From Phycisphaerae bacterium (GTDB lineage: Bacteria > Planctomycetota > Phycisphaerae > UBA1845): a stretch of 64,000 bases of DNA. This document shows positions 26,529 to 35,503 of this stretch, in pieces. The DNA is taken from NCBI GenBank assembly GCA_029260015.1, contig JAJDEB010000032.1, positions 1 through 64,000 on the forward strand, given 5' to 3'. The notes under the pieces are model-generated. The model was not told where the DNA came from and did no database searches. It was given only the letters and a program-made list of their open reading frames with translations. The position numbers and the translations under genes were made by a program. Position 1 is the stretch's first letter; every line of letters begins with the position of its first letter.

Positions 26529-27467
26529 TCATTGGGAATCAATTAACGTTAAGAGGCGCTCCATGTCCGTGTTGATTTTGAGTAAGTCGTCGAGCGTTTC
26601 TCTAAAAAAAGCAAGGTCTGGGTTGTTCAAGAGATGACACAAAGCGAGTGCGTCTTTCCTGGCGACCGTCAGCAATCCTGGCATTGCCTTTTCGAGTTCG
26701 GAGTCGGATTCGTGCTTCATCAAAAAACGGCAAAGTGATCTGCTTTGTTGCTCCATATGCTTAATCATCGCCATGATCTTGTGGGGCGGGAACGCGTCCT
26801 GCAGGACTTCGCTTTTTTGAATGAGCTGATCAAACGCGGTCCGAGCCAGCAGTAAGCCGGGGTACATCTGCAACCCTCGCTCACGCAGCATTGCGCTTGT
26901 TTTCGCACCTCGCGACAGTACGTCAATCGCACTTGGCTTCGCCGACTGAAGTTCTTCCACTACGTAACATTGGAGCGCGGGTTGATTCAGTTGTACCGAT
27001 TCGGGATGATTGGGAACTGTTCCCCAGAGCACGTTATTGTCGCCTTCGTATCGATCAACGATTCCCCAGGTGGCGGGTACTTCCGATTGCCAACCGCGAA
27101 AGGCCAGCACGCGCTGTCCGTTCTCAAGCGCCCGGTGGATGAGCGGTACATAACTGTCTTCAAAGTGATCGGTAAACTCTGCGGAATCCGACAAACCATG
27201 GCGCGCCCGAGGGGGATGCATCGCACGCAGGCGTACACCGAACAAGGCGGCTGCATCTGGCAACGCGAAATCGTGGCACTCCGCCAGCACAGGAAAATCT
27301 TCATCGGGCGACTGCGTGAAGAAGAACCCGAATCCAACACCCAATGCCGTCAATACCGCATCGCGATCGATCTCGGTCCCACCCGACTCAGCCAGTTTGA
27401 CCAAACATTCGGCGAGATTGGCGGTGGAGTATGGCTGCAGTTGACGCATCGGGGATGTGGCGCTCAT
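26529..27467 (-). CDS. Uncharacterised protein, 312 aa
   Basis: Not recognised. There is no signal peptide or transmembrane segment, so it is probably cytosolic. The first 190 residues look like an alpha/beta domain (GVGFGFFFTQSPDEDFPVLA; RVLAFRGWQSEVPATWGIVD), and the rest is helical (MIKHMEQQSRSLCRFLMKHE). The GFGFFF block followed by an aromatic-rich beta domain is faintly like BtrH/C39-type papain-fold proteins, but I cannot see a catalytic Cys-His pair with certainty. I use the ATG at 27467; the track begins at a TTG two codons earlier. It is divergent from the MFS gene. Confidence 0.65.
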   Translation of the reverse strand: MSATSPMRQLQPYSTANLAECLVKLAESGGTEIDRDAVLTALGVGFGFFFTQSPDEDFPVLAECHDFALPDAAALFGVRLRAMHPPRARHGLSDSAEFTDHFEDSYVPLIHRALENGQRVLAFRGWQSEVPATWGIVDRYEGDNNVLWGTVPNHPESVQLNQPALQCYVVEELQSAKPSAIDVLSRGAKTSAMLRERGLQMYPGLLLARTAFDQLIQKSEVLQDAFPPHKIMAMIKHMEQQSRSLCRFLMKHESDSELEKAMPGLLTVARKDALALCHLLNNPDLAFFRETLDDLLKINTDMERLLTLIDSQ

Positions 27468-27812
27468 GGACAAATCTTACACGCGGCGTGATGGATGGGA
27501 AAGTATGGAGTCAACGGTGCTGTCATGTGTGAGTTCTACGATCGCCGTCTGTGATTTTCCACAAAGTATCAGCCTGGCCTGCGCGGGTCCCAGCGGTGTG
27601 AAATTCTGCGACATTGGCCTATGGCAGTCGATCCAGAGTCCGTCCAGACGCTCGACGGGAAGCCAATTCACAGATTCTCCACAACGCTGAACCACATCCC
27701 AGAAACCGACCGGTAAGCGTTAAGCTTTGATTCAGTGGCATGGTCCGGTTCCAGAATTGCAACTACCATCCGCGTGTACGCTTGGTGGGTCTGTTCGGAG
27801 GGTGTTATTCGC
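27468..27812. other. Divergent intergenic region, about 345 bases
   Basis: Separates the minus-strand 312-aa gene from the plus-strand transporter, so it should contain both promoters. The short overlapping ORFs 27457-27690 (plus) and 27477-27695 (minus) are shadows of each other without motifs or ribosome sites. I see no repeat or RNA gene. Confidence 0.5.
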
Positions 27813-29210
27813 GTGGACATTTATGGCTTGAAGCGGATTCCCTTCCTCTCGCGCTACAACTTCTTCCATGAATTCCATCACATCCTCGCGTGGGGCGTTG
27901 TTGTCGGATTGATTGAAGGCAGCTTTGCCTCCATCGTTGTCGCCAAGACATTTAAGGGTAGCGAATTCCTGATCAGTGTGGCGTCGGCAACACCGATGGC
28001 CATGCATGTTGTCAGCCTCATGTGGGGGGCGTATTGCGTCGGTCGGCGCAAGTTGCGGATATTTACATTTTGCACGACTGGTACGGCGATCATGCTGGCC
28101 AGCGTCGCGATGACGCCGGATGCGAGTTACGGCGGCTGGCTATTCGTCCTTCAGATGGCCGCTGCCCAGTTCTTCCAAACCGGTGCGGTGACGGTGCGCT
28201 CATCGCTTTGGAAATCAAACTATCCACCGCTTGTTCGCGGGCAGATCGCCGGACGGCTGCAAGTCGCCCGCGCGGTGACGCGACTTGTATCGGTGGCACT
28301 CATCGCGGAGATGTTCGACCACAGCCCGCGCAGTTATCGTTGGATTTATCCGATTGTTGCGATCGTCGGGTTGGTTGGTGTGATGTGCCTTCAGCGGATG
28401 CGGGTTCGGGGCGAAGTCGGTGAACTGCGCCGCATGCATGGAGGCGACCGTGTAGAAGGCGGGTTGACCGCGCCCGTGAGCACGCAGCGTATTTTTTCTT
28501 CCTCGCACATACTCACGAGCGCGATTCATGTGCTCAAGAAGGATGCCCGGTTCCGCAACTACTGCATTGCTCAGATGATTGCCGGGGTGACGAATTTACT
28601 GGTGCGGGCAGTGATCGTGGTCATCGTCACCCAACAGCTATTTGTGGGCATGGACAATGGATACCGCCTCAGCACGGTGATGCTCGAATTGATTCCCATG
28701 TTATTGATGTTGGCCGCCATGCGGGCGAGCGCCCGTTACTTTGATCGGGCGGGTGTGGTGCGCTATCGTGCAATTCAAATGATCGGATGGCTGCTGGCGA
28801 TTTTCTTTGGAATGTGCGGGACGCTTGCGATCGGAAACGTCGACGAAATTGGACCGAACGCATTTTTGATATCCGTCGGATGCTTCGCGGTGTTTTCGAT
28901 CTTTCGCGGGATATGTCTGGGCGGGGGATCGATCGCTTGGAATCTTGGCCATTTGCATTTTGCAAGCAACGAGGATGCCGAGGTGTACATGGGCATTCAC
29001 GTTTCGCTGACCGGTTTGCGAGCGATGTTCATCCCGATTCTTGGCACATATCTATGGGGGCAGATCGGATGGTGCGTGTGGTTGGTTTCGTTGGCTTCGG
29101 GTTTGGTGGCGATCTACTTTTTCAAAATGCTTGAATTGGGTGATCGGCCAAATTCACACGTTGACGGCGAAACGCGGGGAATTAATTCGCGCCAATCGAC
29201 GCCAGTTTGA
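27813..29210 (+). CDS. MFS-like membrane protein, 465 aa
   Basis: A polytopic inner-membrane protein with about 10-12 hydrophobic segments (for example ILAWGVVVGLIEGSFASIVV, MAMHVVSLMWGAYCVG, WIYPIVAIVGLVGVMCLQRM, AIQMIGWLLAIFFGMCGTLA, GIHVSLTGLRAMFIPILGTY). The spacing, the cytoplasmic loop near residues 205-250 and the late GxRGxxxPxxG-like block fit the major facilitator fold. The substrate cannot be told. I chose GTG at 27813 (VDIYGLKRIPFLSRYNFFHE), preceded by GGAGGG, over the track start 26 codons upstream, which has no ribosome site. The C-terminal tail is hydrophilic. Confidence 0.75.
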   Translation: MDIYGLKRIPFLSRYNFFHEFHHILAWGVVVGLIEGSFASIVVAKTFKGSEFLISVASATPMAMHVVSLMWGAYCVGRRKLRIFTFCTTGTAIMLASVAMTPDASYGGWLFVLQMAAAQFFQTGAVTVRSSLWKSNYPPLVRGQIAGRLQVARAVTRLVSVALIAEMFDHSPRSYRWIYPIVAIVGLVGVMCLQRMRVRGEVGELRRMHGGDRVEGGLTAPVSTQRIFSSSHILTSAIHVLKKDARFRNYCIAQMIAGVTNLLVRAVIVVIVTQQLFVGMDNGYRLSTVMLELIPMLLMLAAMRASARYFDRAGVVRYRAIQMIGWLLAIFFGMCGTLAIGNVDEIGPNAFLISVGCFAVFSIFRGICLGGGSIAWNLGHLHFASNEDAEVYMGIHVSLTGLRAMFIPILGTYLWGQIGWCVWLVSLASGLVAIYFFKMLELGDRPNSHVDGETRGINSRQSTPV

Positions 29211-29306
29211 TTGTGGCTTTAATCGGGGGTCGTCGATGATGCAATCTGCTCGACGAGGTGCATTTCGCGGTGTAGAGTTTATGCAAGAACCTTGGATAGG
29301 ATTCAA

Positions 29307-29837
29307 ATGAATTCAGTCGAACTTGCGAAATCGGAATTTGGTAAGAATATTTTCGGTAGCTTAGGGCCATCCGGTGAGACAGTCATGGACGATGATACAA
29401 TTATCCGCAGAGTACGCGACGAACACGAACGTCTTCGCGAAATAACCGATGCGCTAAATAGCTCGCTTCTGCAAAAGGGTGGTGATGATCTTCGCCCGTG
29501 GTTGGCTGAAGTTTGCAAATCGTTCGAGCACTTTCGCGCCCACCTGATCCACCGCATCGCCCTCGAAGAGATTGGCGGGTTTCTCGATTACGTCGTTGAT
29601 AAACGACCCGACCTCGTCAATCAGGTCAATCACCTAAAACAAGGCCACGCCAACATGATCGAGATGGCCGGCAAAACCCTGGGGCACCTCAAGGAGTTGT
29701 CCACAAGCGATACCGATCCGCGCGGACAAGCCCGAACATACGTCAAAATCATGTTGTCAGAAGTTGACTACCATGAGGAAGTCGAAAACCTTTTGGTTTC
29801 TTCTGTGTTCAACGATGAGATTGGCGGCGAAGAATAA
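29307..29837 (+). CDS. Hemerythrin-like (HHE) domain protein, 176 aa
   Basis: Four predicted helices with the spaced His and acidic residues of hemerythrin-like cation-binding domains: RDEHERLREITD, FEHFRAHLIHRIALEEIGGF, LKQGHANMIEMAG and DYHEEVENLLVSSVFNDEI. Such proteins bind a di-iron centre and often serve oxygen, NO or redox sensing, or iron handling. The first 30 residues are an extra N-terminal tail. I use the ATG at 29307, preceded by GGATAGG; the track's TTG lies five codons upstream. It stands alone, 8 bases from the convergent amidohydrolase stop. Confidence 0.8.
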   Translation: MNSVELAKSEFGKNIFGSLGPSGETVMDDDTIIRRVRDEHERLREITDALNSSLLQKGGDDLRPWLAEVCKSFEHFRAHLIHRIALEEIGGFLDYVVDKRPDLVNQVNHLKQGHANMIEMAGKTLGHLKELSTSDTDPRGQARTYVKIMLSEVDYHEEVENLLVSSVFNDEIGGEE

Positions 29838-29845
29838 CGCGCTTG

Positions 29846-31057
29846 TCAACTTACGATCGGGTTCCCTGCGATGATGCAATGCGTGGGAACGTGCGAACCC
29901 GTAAGTATGTTTTCGAGTGGGTCGGTTGGCCCCGATGGGTCGAGCGGTATGGCGATCAAGTCGGCTCTGATGCCATGAGCCAGCCCCGCATGATCGATAG
30001 AATCATTCAGTGATCGCGCACCGTTGATGGTCGCCATTCTAATCAGCGTTTCGGCTGACACGTCTGATCGCTGATTTCGAAGAAAACGAATCTCGTCCAA
30101 CATCGAAATCGAAGGGTTCGACGCCAAGCTGTCCGTGCCGAGGCTCACGTTGACGCCTGATTCGATCATCTCGGCGAATCGGTGGGGTGAATGACCGAAT
30201 GCGTGATGGGTGCGCGGGCAATACGCGAGCGACGTTCCAGACTTGGCAAGCAATTCAATCTCGTCATCGTCAACGTAGTTGCAATGGGCTAACAATGTGC
30301 TCGGACCGAGCGCGCCGACTTGGTTAAGGTATTCGATGGGTCTGCGACTGATGGCTTGACGCGATGCATCCCAAGCCCCCATTGATTCGAGAAACTCGCG
30401 CATCGGTCCCGTACCCGAAATCAGAAATTCCACTTCTTCCAACGACTCGGCTGCGTGGATGCACATGGGGGCATTGTGTTTCTTAGCAACCGCAACGCAC
30501 TCTCGCATGACATCGGGTGGCACTGAGTAAGTCGCATGGGGAGAGATACCCGGAATCAATGTCGCCGATAGAAATTGTTCGTCTTTGGAACGCCGAACGA
30601 TTTGGTCGGGGCTGGATGAGCGCGATCCGAGAACTTCACCAAATGATGTGACGACCGGTCTCGATGCAACGCCCGCAATGGTCTCGCGGGTAAAGTCAAA
30701 AAACCTTGATATATCACCAATTCGCGTGGTGCCGCCCAATAAGCTGGCAGACAAGCCGGACCTAACTGCGGTTCTCAATTTCTCGTCTCGATCGCTCATC
30801 GAACGCATTTTCGGTGCCAACTGCTTGAGCCAATCGACGAAGTTGTGAGTTGGTGGAACTGCGCCAAGCATGCCGCCGAGTTCGAGATGGGTGTGGGCGT
30901 TTACCAGTCCAGGCATCAAGATTGCGTCGCCGCAATCGATCGCATCCGGGCTGTTACCGCGACCGACTTCGACGATCCGCGATGCGTCGATACGAACGAA
31001 TCCGTTTTCGATCAGATTCAAGTCTTCGGCGAGAATGTATTTGGCGCGAAGAATCAT
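29846..31057 (-). CDS. Amidohydrolase (MtaD/SsnA-like deaminase), 403 aa
   Basis: A metal-dependent amidohydrolase of the TIM-barrel superfamily, probably deaminating an adenosine-like or related amine. The N-terminal beta sandwich (MILRAKYILAEDLNLIENGF) precedes metal site 1, PGLVNAHTHLELGG; further ligands are His in SPHATYSVP, CIHAAES and LAHCNYV, and the Asp in SLGTDSLASN. The substrate helix EIRFLRNQ and the ATINGARSL block match the S-adenosylhomocysteine/5'-methylthioadenosine deaminase branch, but substrate remains uncertain. I chose the ATG at 31057, which gives the family N-terminus; the track's TTG at 31105 would overlap the upstream GNAT gene. Last gene of the gatC-gatA-GNAT-amidohydrolase run. 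Confidence 0.85.
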   Translation of the reverse strand: MILRAKYILAEDLNLIENGFVRIDASRIVEVGRGNSPDAIDCGDAILMPGLVNAHTHLELGGMLGAVPPTHNFVDWLKQLAPKMRSMSDRDEKLRTAVRSGLSASLLGGTTRIGDISRFFDFTRETIAGVASRPVVTSFGEVLGSRSSSPDQIVRRSKDEQFLSATLIPGISPHATYSVPPDVMRECVAVAKKHNAPMCIHAAESLEEVEFLISGTGPMREFLESMGAWDASRQAISRRPIEYLNQVGALGPSTLLAHCNYVDDDEIELLAKSGTSLAYCPRTHHAFGHSPHRFAEMIESGVNVSLGTDSLASNPSISMLDEIRFLRNQRSDVSAETLIRMATINGARSLNDSIDHAGLAHGIRADLIAIPLDPSGPTDPLENILTGSHVPTHCIIAGNPIVS

Positions 31058-31076
31058 ATCGGTATCGCACGCAATT

Positions 31077-31874
31077 TCATGCAGTCGGGCGAACGTACTC
31101 GACAAGCTTGCCGGCTTCGATGAATCCGCACTGCTTGAGAAACGCTATAGCCGCTACGTTGCTTTCGCGGACTTCGAGGCACACCACGCTCACGGTCAGG
31201 CGTCGCGCCATGGCGATGATGTGGTTGGTCATCGCCGTGCCGGCTTTCTTTCGGCGCATCGATTCGACGACGTACAAATCAGCAATCCGGCCAATATCGC
31301 CAACTTGAAACAACGAGCAGATACCGGCTGGTGTTTTTCCGTCCATGATCACGAATGCGTCGAGGCGATGGTCGTCGAGTCGTTCAATGTCAACCTCGAC
31401 GCGGACTTCGCCCTCGGCTTCGCTGGCCCGTTGTGAGCACACCTCCGAATACGCAGCCCGCATCGCTCTGGCAGGCAGCACGCGGTAGTTGTCGTTTGCA
31501 ACAGTGGATGCAGGCCAACCGTCTAATGCCATCGCCACCCGGTCGTCGCGTTGAAACCCGGCATCGCGCATGAATGTTTCGATGGTCTCGGCCTTTTGAC
31601 CTTCCGCGAGCGCCCAGCGAGTGCATTTCAGATCCGACTCGGTGAAGTGGGCGTCAGCTTGTGCCAGCGCCTTAGCCGCATCGTCGGGCGATTCGATCCA
31701 GACTTCGCGGAACTGGTTGCATTCAGAAACGGTTGGAAACTGCGGCGCGGCAAAGGCGATCCCGAAATCCAGCGTGGTCTTCATTGAAACGAGATCGAGA
31801 AACGCTTGATTGGTTCGCAGGATCGAGCCACGAATATTGGGGCCATCAGCGACGACGTTAAGTGAGAGGTCCAT
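31077..31874 (-). CDS. GNAT-family N-acetyltransferase, 265 aa
   Basis: The C-terminal half is a GNAT acetyl-CoA-binding domain: GICSLFQVGDIGRIADLYVV (beta4), the RRKKAGTAMTNHI loop that binds the CoA pyrophosphate, and LEVRESNVAAIAFLKQCGF (beta5 and alpha4). The N-terminal half looks like a degenerate second GNAT domain (TTLDFGIAFAAPQFP; AETIETFMRDAGFQRDDRVA). The acceptor is unknown. The ATG at 31874 overlaps the TGA of gatA by one base (TGATG), so translation is likely coupled. Downstream, 19 bases separate it from the amidohydrolase. Confidence 0.85.
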   Translation of the reverse strand: MDLSLNVVADGPNIRGSILRTNQAFLDLVSMKTTLDFGIAFAAPQFPTVSECNQFREVWIESPDDAAKALAQADAHFTESDLKCTRWALAEGQKAETIETFMRDAGFQRDDRVAMALDGWPASTVANDNYRVLPARAMRAAYSEVCSQRASEAEGEVRVEVDIERLDDHRLDAFVIMDGKTPAGICSLFQVGDIGRIADLYVVESMRRKKAGTAMTNHIIAMARRLTVSVVCLEVRESNVAAIAFLKQCGFIEAGKLVEYVRPTA

Positions 31875-33319
31875 CAACTCGGTACCCGTTCGTGATGGTT
31901 GGTGTAGATCTGGTACTGATGGGCGACGTTGAGCAGCATCGCCTCGGAAAACGCCGGACCCATCAGTTGCAGACCGACCGGTAGGCCCGCACCGTCAAAG
32001 CCGCATGGTACACTCATCGCCGGAATACCCGCAAGGTTGGCTGTGATTGTGTAAACATCCGCAAGGTACATCGCGAGCGGGTCGCTCGACTTCTCGCCAA
32101 TCTTAAACGCAGTGTCAGGCGTGACCGGTGAGCAAATCACGTCAACTTTGGCGAAGGCGTTTTCAAGATCGCGGCGGAGCAATGTTCGTACCTTCATCGC
32201 CCGCAGGTAATACGCATCGTAGTAACCGCTCGAAAGGGCGTAAGTGCCGAGCATGATCCGGCGTTTCACTTCCGGACCGAACCCTTCTTCGCGCGACGCC
32301 GAATACATCTCGACAATGTCGCCGGCATCTTGTGAACGGTGGCCATAATGCACGCCATCATACCGTGCGAGGTTGCTCGAAGCTTCAGCCGTCGCGATCA
32401 AGTAATAGCACGCGATGCCGTATTTCGTCAGCGGAAGTTTAATCTCGACCGTTTCCGCGCCGAGTTCGCGCAACTTGTCCAGCGCCGCTTCCACTTGTTT
32501 GCGGGTGCCATCAGCCAAACCCTCGCCGAAGTATTCGCGGGCAATGCCGATTTTTTTTCCGGTGATCGGTTCGGAAAGCGAGGCGACGTAATCGTCAACA
32601 TCGGCTGACACGCATGTCGAATCGCGCGAATCTGCTCCGGCAATCACATTCAAAAGTAGCGCCGCGTCTTCAACGGTTCGGGCGAATGGCCCGATCTGAT
32701 CGAGGCTGCTGCCGAACGCAACCAGTCCGTATCGCGAAACGCGGCCGTATGTTGGCTTGAGACCGACCACACCCGTCAGCGATGCCGGTTGGCGAATCGA
32801 TCCCCCCGTATCAGAACCGAGCGCGATGGGGGTCATGCCTGATGCCACGCTGACGGCTGAGCCACCAGACGAACCGCCCGGGACACGATCGCGATCCCAC
32901 GGATTGCGGGTGATGCACTTGGCACTGTTTTCCGTGCTGCTGCCCATCGCGAATTCGTCGAGATTGGTTTTGCCGACGATGATTGCACCAGCATCGACGA
33001 GTTTTTCTGTGACGTGCGCAGAATAGGGCGGCTTAAACGTGTCGAGAATCTTCGATGCACATGTCGTTGGTGCAAATTCCGTGCAGATGTTGTCTTTCAG
33101 CGCAATCGGAACGCCAGCCAGTGATAGCTTCTTGCGCTCGTCTGCCGCCATTGCGTCGATGCGCTCTGCTTGGGCAAGTGCGTGCTCCTCACAAACGCAT
33201 ACAAACGCGCCAAGTTCCTCGTCTTGCTCGGCGATCGCGTTCAACGCTGACTTGGCGGTATCAACCGCGGTCGCGTTTCCATCGCGAACGGATTTTGAAA
33301 TATCACGGGCCGTGGTCAA
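31874..33319 (-). CDS. gatA: Asp-tRNA(Asn)/Glu-tRNA(Gln) amidotransferase subunit A, 481 aa
   Basis: The amidase subunit of GatCAB releases ammonia from Gln or Asn for transamidation of mischarged tRNA. The Ser-cis-Ser-Lys triad is visible: Lys in VPIALKDNICTE, the cis-Ser in GGSSGGSAVSVA and the nucleophilic Ser in GSDTGGSIRQPA. The C-terminal region AGIPAMSVPCGF plus GLPVGLQLMGP is typical. The start is TTG, supported by GAGG seven bases upstream, and yields the family N-terminus MTTARDISKSVRDG. It follows gatC by 23 bases. gatB, the kinase subunit, is not next to it, which is common in some phyla. Confidence 0.97.
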   Translation of the reverse strand: MTTARDISKSVRDGNATAVDTAKSALNAIAEQDEELGAFVCVCEEHALAQAERIDAMAADERKKLSLAGVPIALKDNICTEFAPTTCASKILDTFKPPYSAHVTEKLVDAGAIIVGKTNLDEFAMGSSTENSAKCITRNPWDRDRVPGGSSGGSAVSVASGMTPIALGSDTGGSIRQPASLTGVVGLKPTYGRVSRYGLVAFGSSLDQIGPFARTVEDAALLLNVIAGADSRDSTCVSADVDDYVASLSEPITGKKIGIAREYFGEGLADGTRKQVEAALDKLRELGAETVEIKLPLTKYGIACYYLIATAEASSNLARYDGVHYGHRSQDAGDIVEMYSASREEGFGPEVKRRIMLGTYALSSGYYDAYYLRAMKVRTLLRRDLENAFAKVDVICSPVTPDTAFKIGEKSSDPLAMYLADVYTITANLAGIPAMSVPCGFDGAGLPVGLQLMGPAFSEAMLLNVAHQYQIYTNHHERVPS

Positions 33320-33342
33320 AGAAATACCTCGGAGGTGGCGGG

Positions 33343-33648
33343 TTACACTGTGTCCTGATCCAGAACCTTCGGAACTTTGAAGAACGTTTCTTCGCGCTCG
33401 GGGGCGTTGGCCAAAGCTTTGTCAGCACCGATTGAATCGCGAACAACGTCGTCGCGGAAAACGTTTTGCACTTCGACGGCATGGGCGGTGGGCACAACGC
33501 CTTCGACATCGACTTCGCTGAGTTGATCCACATACCCCACGATCGCCGAAAGTTCCTCCGTCATCATGGCGATTTCATTATCGCTCAGTTGAAGGCGACT
33601 CAGCGTGGCAATATGGCGAACGTCAGACTCGGTAAGCAGTTTGGCCAT
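33343..33648 (-). CDS. gatC: Asp-tRNA(Asn)/Glu-tRNA(Gln) amidotransferase subunit C, 101 aa
   Basis: Small helical-plus-extended subunit that wraps around GatA and stabilises it. The family pattern is clear: DVRHIATLSRLQLSDNEIAM, ELSAIVGYVDQLSEVD, EGVVPTAHAVEVQNVFRDD and the C-terminal EREETFFKVPKVLD. I use the ATG at 33648 (MAKLLTESDVRHIA); the track's start nine codons earlier is an extension. First gene of the four-gene minus-strand run. Confidence 0.95.
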   Translation of the reverse strand: MAKLLTESDVRHIATLSRLQLSDNEIAMMTEELSAIVGYVDQLSEVDVEGVVPTAHAVEVQNVFRDDVVRDSIGADKALANAPEREETFFKVPKVLDQDTV

Positions 33649-33776
33649 CGCAGTAACATCTCCGTCGCAACGCACCCAACAAAAAAGCGAAACCGATCGC
33701 TCGGAATCGCTTTATAATTGATGAAGATAAGTTGACGCAAATAAGCCAGCCGAAGCAGGTCGACTCATGCGCCGAT

Positions 33777-34040
33777 TTAAGACTTTGCGTCGTCGGGCTT
33801 CCAGTCACGCTTAGGCGGTTTCACGACCAGACCCATGCGGATGGCTTTCGCCGAGACCTTGATGCGGCAAACCTTGCCATCGACCAATGCCCGAACGCGT
33901 TGGATGTTCGGTTTGAACTTACGCTTGGTCACACCGGTGGTCTTGATACCAACACCGCCGAGGCGCTTGGCTTTACCACGACGCGCCAGAGAGCGTCCGC
34001 TGCGGGTTTTTTTGCCCAGAAAGTAGCATTCACGAGCCAT
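33777..34040 (-). CDS. rpmB: 50S ribosomal protein L28, 87 aa
   Basis: Short, very basic protein beginning MARECYFLGKKTRSGRS, with the L28 core KRKFKPNIQRVRALVDGKV, the RIKVSAKAIR helix and a basic tail. It is a large-subunit protein near the exit region. The length is within the family range. It is monocistronic here, divergent from the ECF sigma gene, with 151 bases between them. Confidence 0.93.
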   Translation of the reverse strand: MARECYFLGKKTRSGRSLARRGKAKRLGGVGIKTTGVTKRKFKPNIQRVRALVDGKVCRIKVSAKAIRMGLVVKPPKRDWKPDDAKS

Positions 34041-34191
34041 TAGAATTCTCCAAACCCCGATCCAATGCCCAGAAACCGATTTTCGGCATCAGGTCGGTTG
34101 GGCAAATATAGGGATCGTTGGAGGATTTGCAACCGATGTCGGGTCCGCAATCCCCGATTATTACACCAATTATTAAATATCCAATGCAATA

Positions 34192-34824
34192 ATGGACCCT
34201 CAACCGACGTTTGGAGCGGTGGATATGGAATTGACCCCGACACGATTGGCCGACCTGATCCAGCGGGCTCAGGCCCACGACCCTGCAGCGTTCGACGATT
34301 TGATCGACGCGTTCGGTGCCCGGCTACATGGGTACCTCTATCGGTTGATCGGGTCCCGCGACGAAGCCGACGATCTGCTTCAAGACGTATTTCTGCGGGT
34401 GGTGCGAATGATCGGATCGTATCGGCACGATCATCGCTTCGAGGGGTGGCTGTTTCGGATCGCGACGAATCTGGTTCGCGATCGCATCCGCAAGGTTGGA
34501 CGGGAGCCGAAAGTCATTCCGTTTGATTCTGGTTCGGAGGGATCTGGTTCAGCTTGGACCGATGCCGACGACGACACAGCGCCAGGTCCCGAAGCGGCGA
34601 TGCAGTTAGCCGACGACGTGGATGCGCTTCAAGAAGCGTTGGCGAAACTGCCTGAAGCCGAACGCGAAGTCATCATGCTGCGACACTTTTCTGATCTTTC
34701 GTTTTCGGAAGTCGCGGCAGTTATGGAAACGCCACTAGGTACGGCGCTTGCGCGGGCCCATCGGGGTTTAAAGAAGCTTCGCGACATGATGGACGTAGGC
34801 GATACGAGGGCGCACGTTGGATAG
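34192..34824 (+). CDS. ECF-type RNA polymerase sigma factor, 210 aa
   Basis: Region 2 covers about residues 25-95 (FDDLIDAFGARLHGYLYRLI, SRDEADDLLQDVFLRVV, FEGWLFRIATNLVRDRIRK), and region 4 covers about 148-200 (LPEAEREVIMLRHFSDLSF, then SEVAAVMETPLGTALARAHRGLKKLR). A Ser/Gly/Asp-rich linker joins them. Either ATG at 34192 or ATG at 34225 (MELTPTRLADLI, after GGAGCGGTGG) could be the start; the second has the better ribosome site. The next gene, 12 bases on, encodes a membrane protein in the place of an anti-sigma factor. Confidence 0.92.
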   Translation: MDPQPTFGAVDMELTPTRLADLIQRAQAHDPAAFDDLIDAFGARLHGYLYRLIGSRDEADDLLQDVFLRVVRMIGSYRHDHRFEGWLFRIATNLVRDRIRKVGREPKVIPFDSGSEGSGSAWTDADDDTAPGPEAAMQLADDVDALQEALAKLPEAEREVIMLRHFSDLSFSEVAAVMETPLGTALARAHRGLKKLRDMMDVGDTRAHVG

Positions 34825-34836
34825 CAGGTGAGAACG

Positions 34837-35499
34837 ATGAATCAAAATGACGACCGACATCTTGAGAAAGACCAGGTTGAGAATGACCAGGTTGAGAATG
34901 ACCTGGCTGTTGCTGCCGAGGTTGAGCAGCTTGAGTCGTGGTTCGCGGATGTTTCAAAGCAATTTCCCGAGCCGCCATGCCGCGTGCTCGAGCATGTGAA
35001 AATGCGAACGAACGTGGCTGTTGGTGAGCTAAGGCTTGAAGAGGTGACGAGTCCGTTGGCTTCGGGACTGAATTCGTCGTCTGCCGATGCGATTGCATTA
35101 ACCAAGTCGGCGGTGCGGCGCGAGTTTGCGGGTGCCAAAAGCGCTGATCAACCGGCTGCATCAAAGAGTAACGGGTTGGCGTGGGGTGCATTGATGACGC
35201 TCGCGTCGGCCGCATTGATTGCGATTGTCGTGCTGCCAGGTTTTTTGAAATCGACGACATCCGTGCGAGAGGGTGAACCGATCGCTGAAGCTTCTGCAGT
35301 AGATGATTGGGCGTATGTTTTGACAGCAACATCGAGCAGTGAATTCGATGATCGTGTTGCAGGTTTTGAGTCGGATATCGACGACGTCAGCGATGCCTTC
35401 GTGTCGTCGCAAGTGCTGGCAGATGAACTGGGCTTCGATGAAATTGAAGATGCGATCGATCAGTTGTACAGCGACAGTGATTCATTCTTAGATTCGTAG
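34837..35499 (+). CDS. Anti-sigma-like single-pass membrane protein, 220 aa
   Basis: A cytoplasmic N-terminal part of about 110 residues, acidic and with a short Cys-Arg block (PEPPCRVLEHVKMR), one transmembrane segment near 115-137 (LAWGALMTLASAALIAIVVL) and an acidic periplasmic tail. Size, topology and position directly after an ECF sigma gene suggest an anti-sigma factor, but I see no ZAS zinc motif, so this is inference. The ATG at 34837 follows CAGGTGAGAACG. Near its start, two exact 15-base direct repeats (34870-34884 and 34885-34899) encode VENDQ repeats. The gene ends just before a REP-like palindrome. Confidence 0.7.
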   Translation: MNQNDDRHLEKDQVENDQVENDLAVAAEVEQLESWFADVSKQFPEPPCRVLEHVKMRTNVAVGELRLEEVTSPLASGLNSSSADAIALTKSAVRREFAGAKSADQPAASKSNGLAWGALMTLASAALIAIVVLPGFLKSTTSVREGEPIAEASAVDDWAYVLTATSSSEFDDRVAGFESDIDDVSDAFVSSQVLADELGFDEIEDAIDQLYSDSDSFLDS

Positions 35500-35503
35500 G
35501 TTC

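Noticed and set aside
34870-34899. Two 15-base tandem repeats
   Set aside because: They lie in frame in the anti-sigma-like gene and add only VENDQ units; too short to be a separate element.
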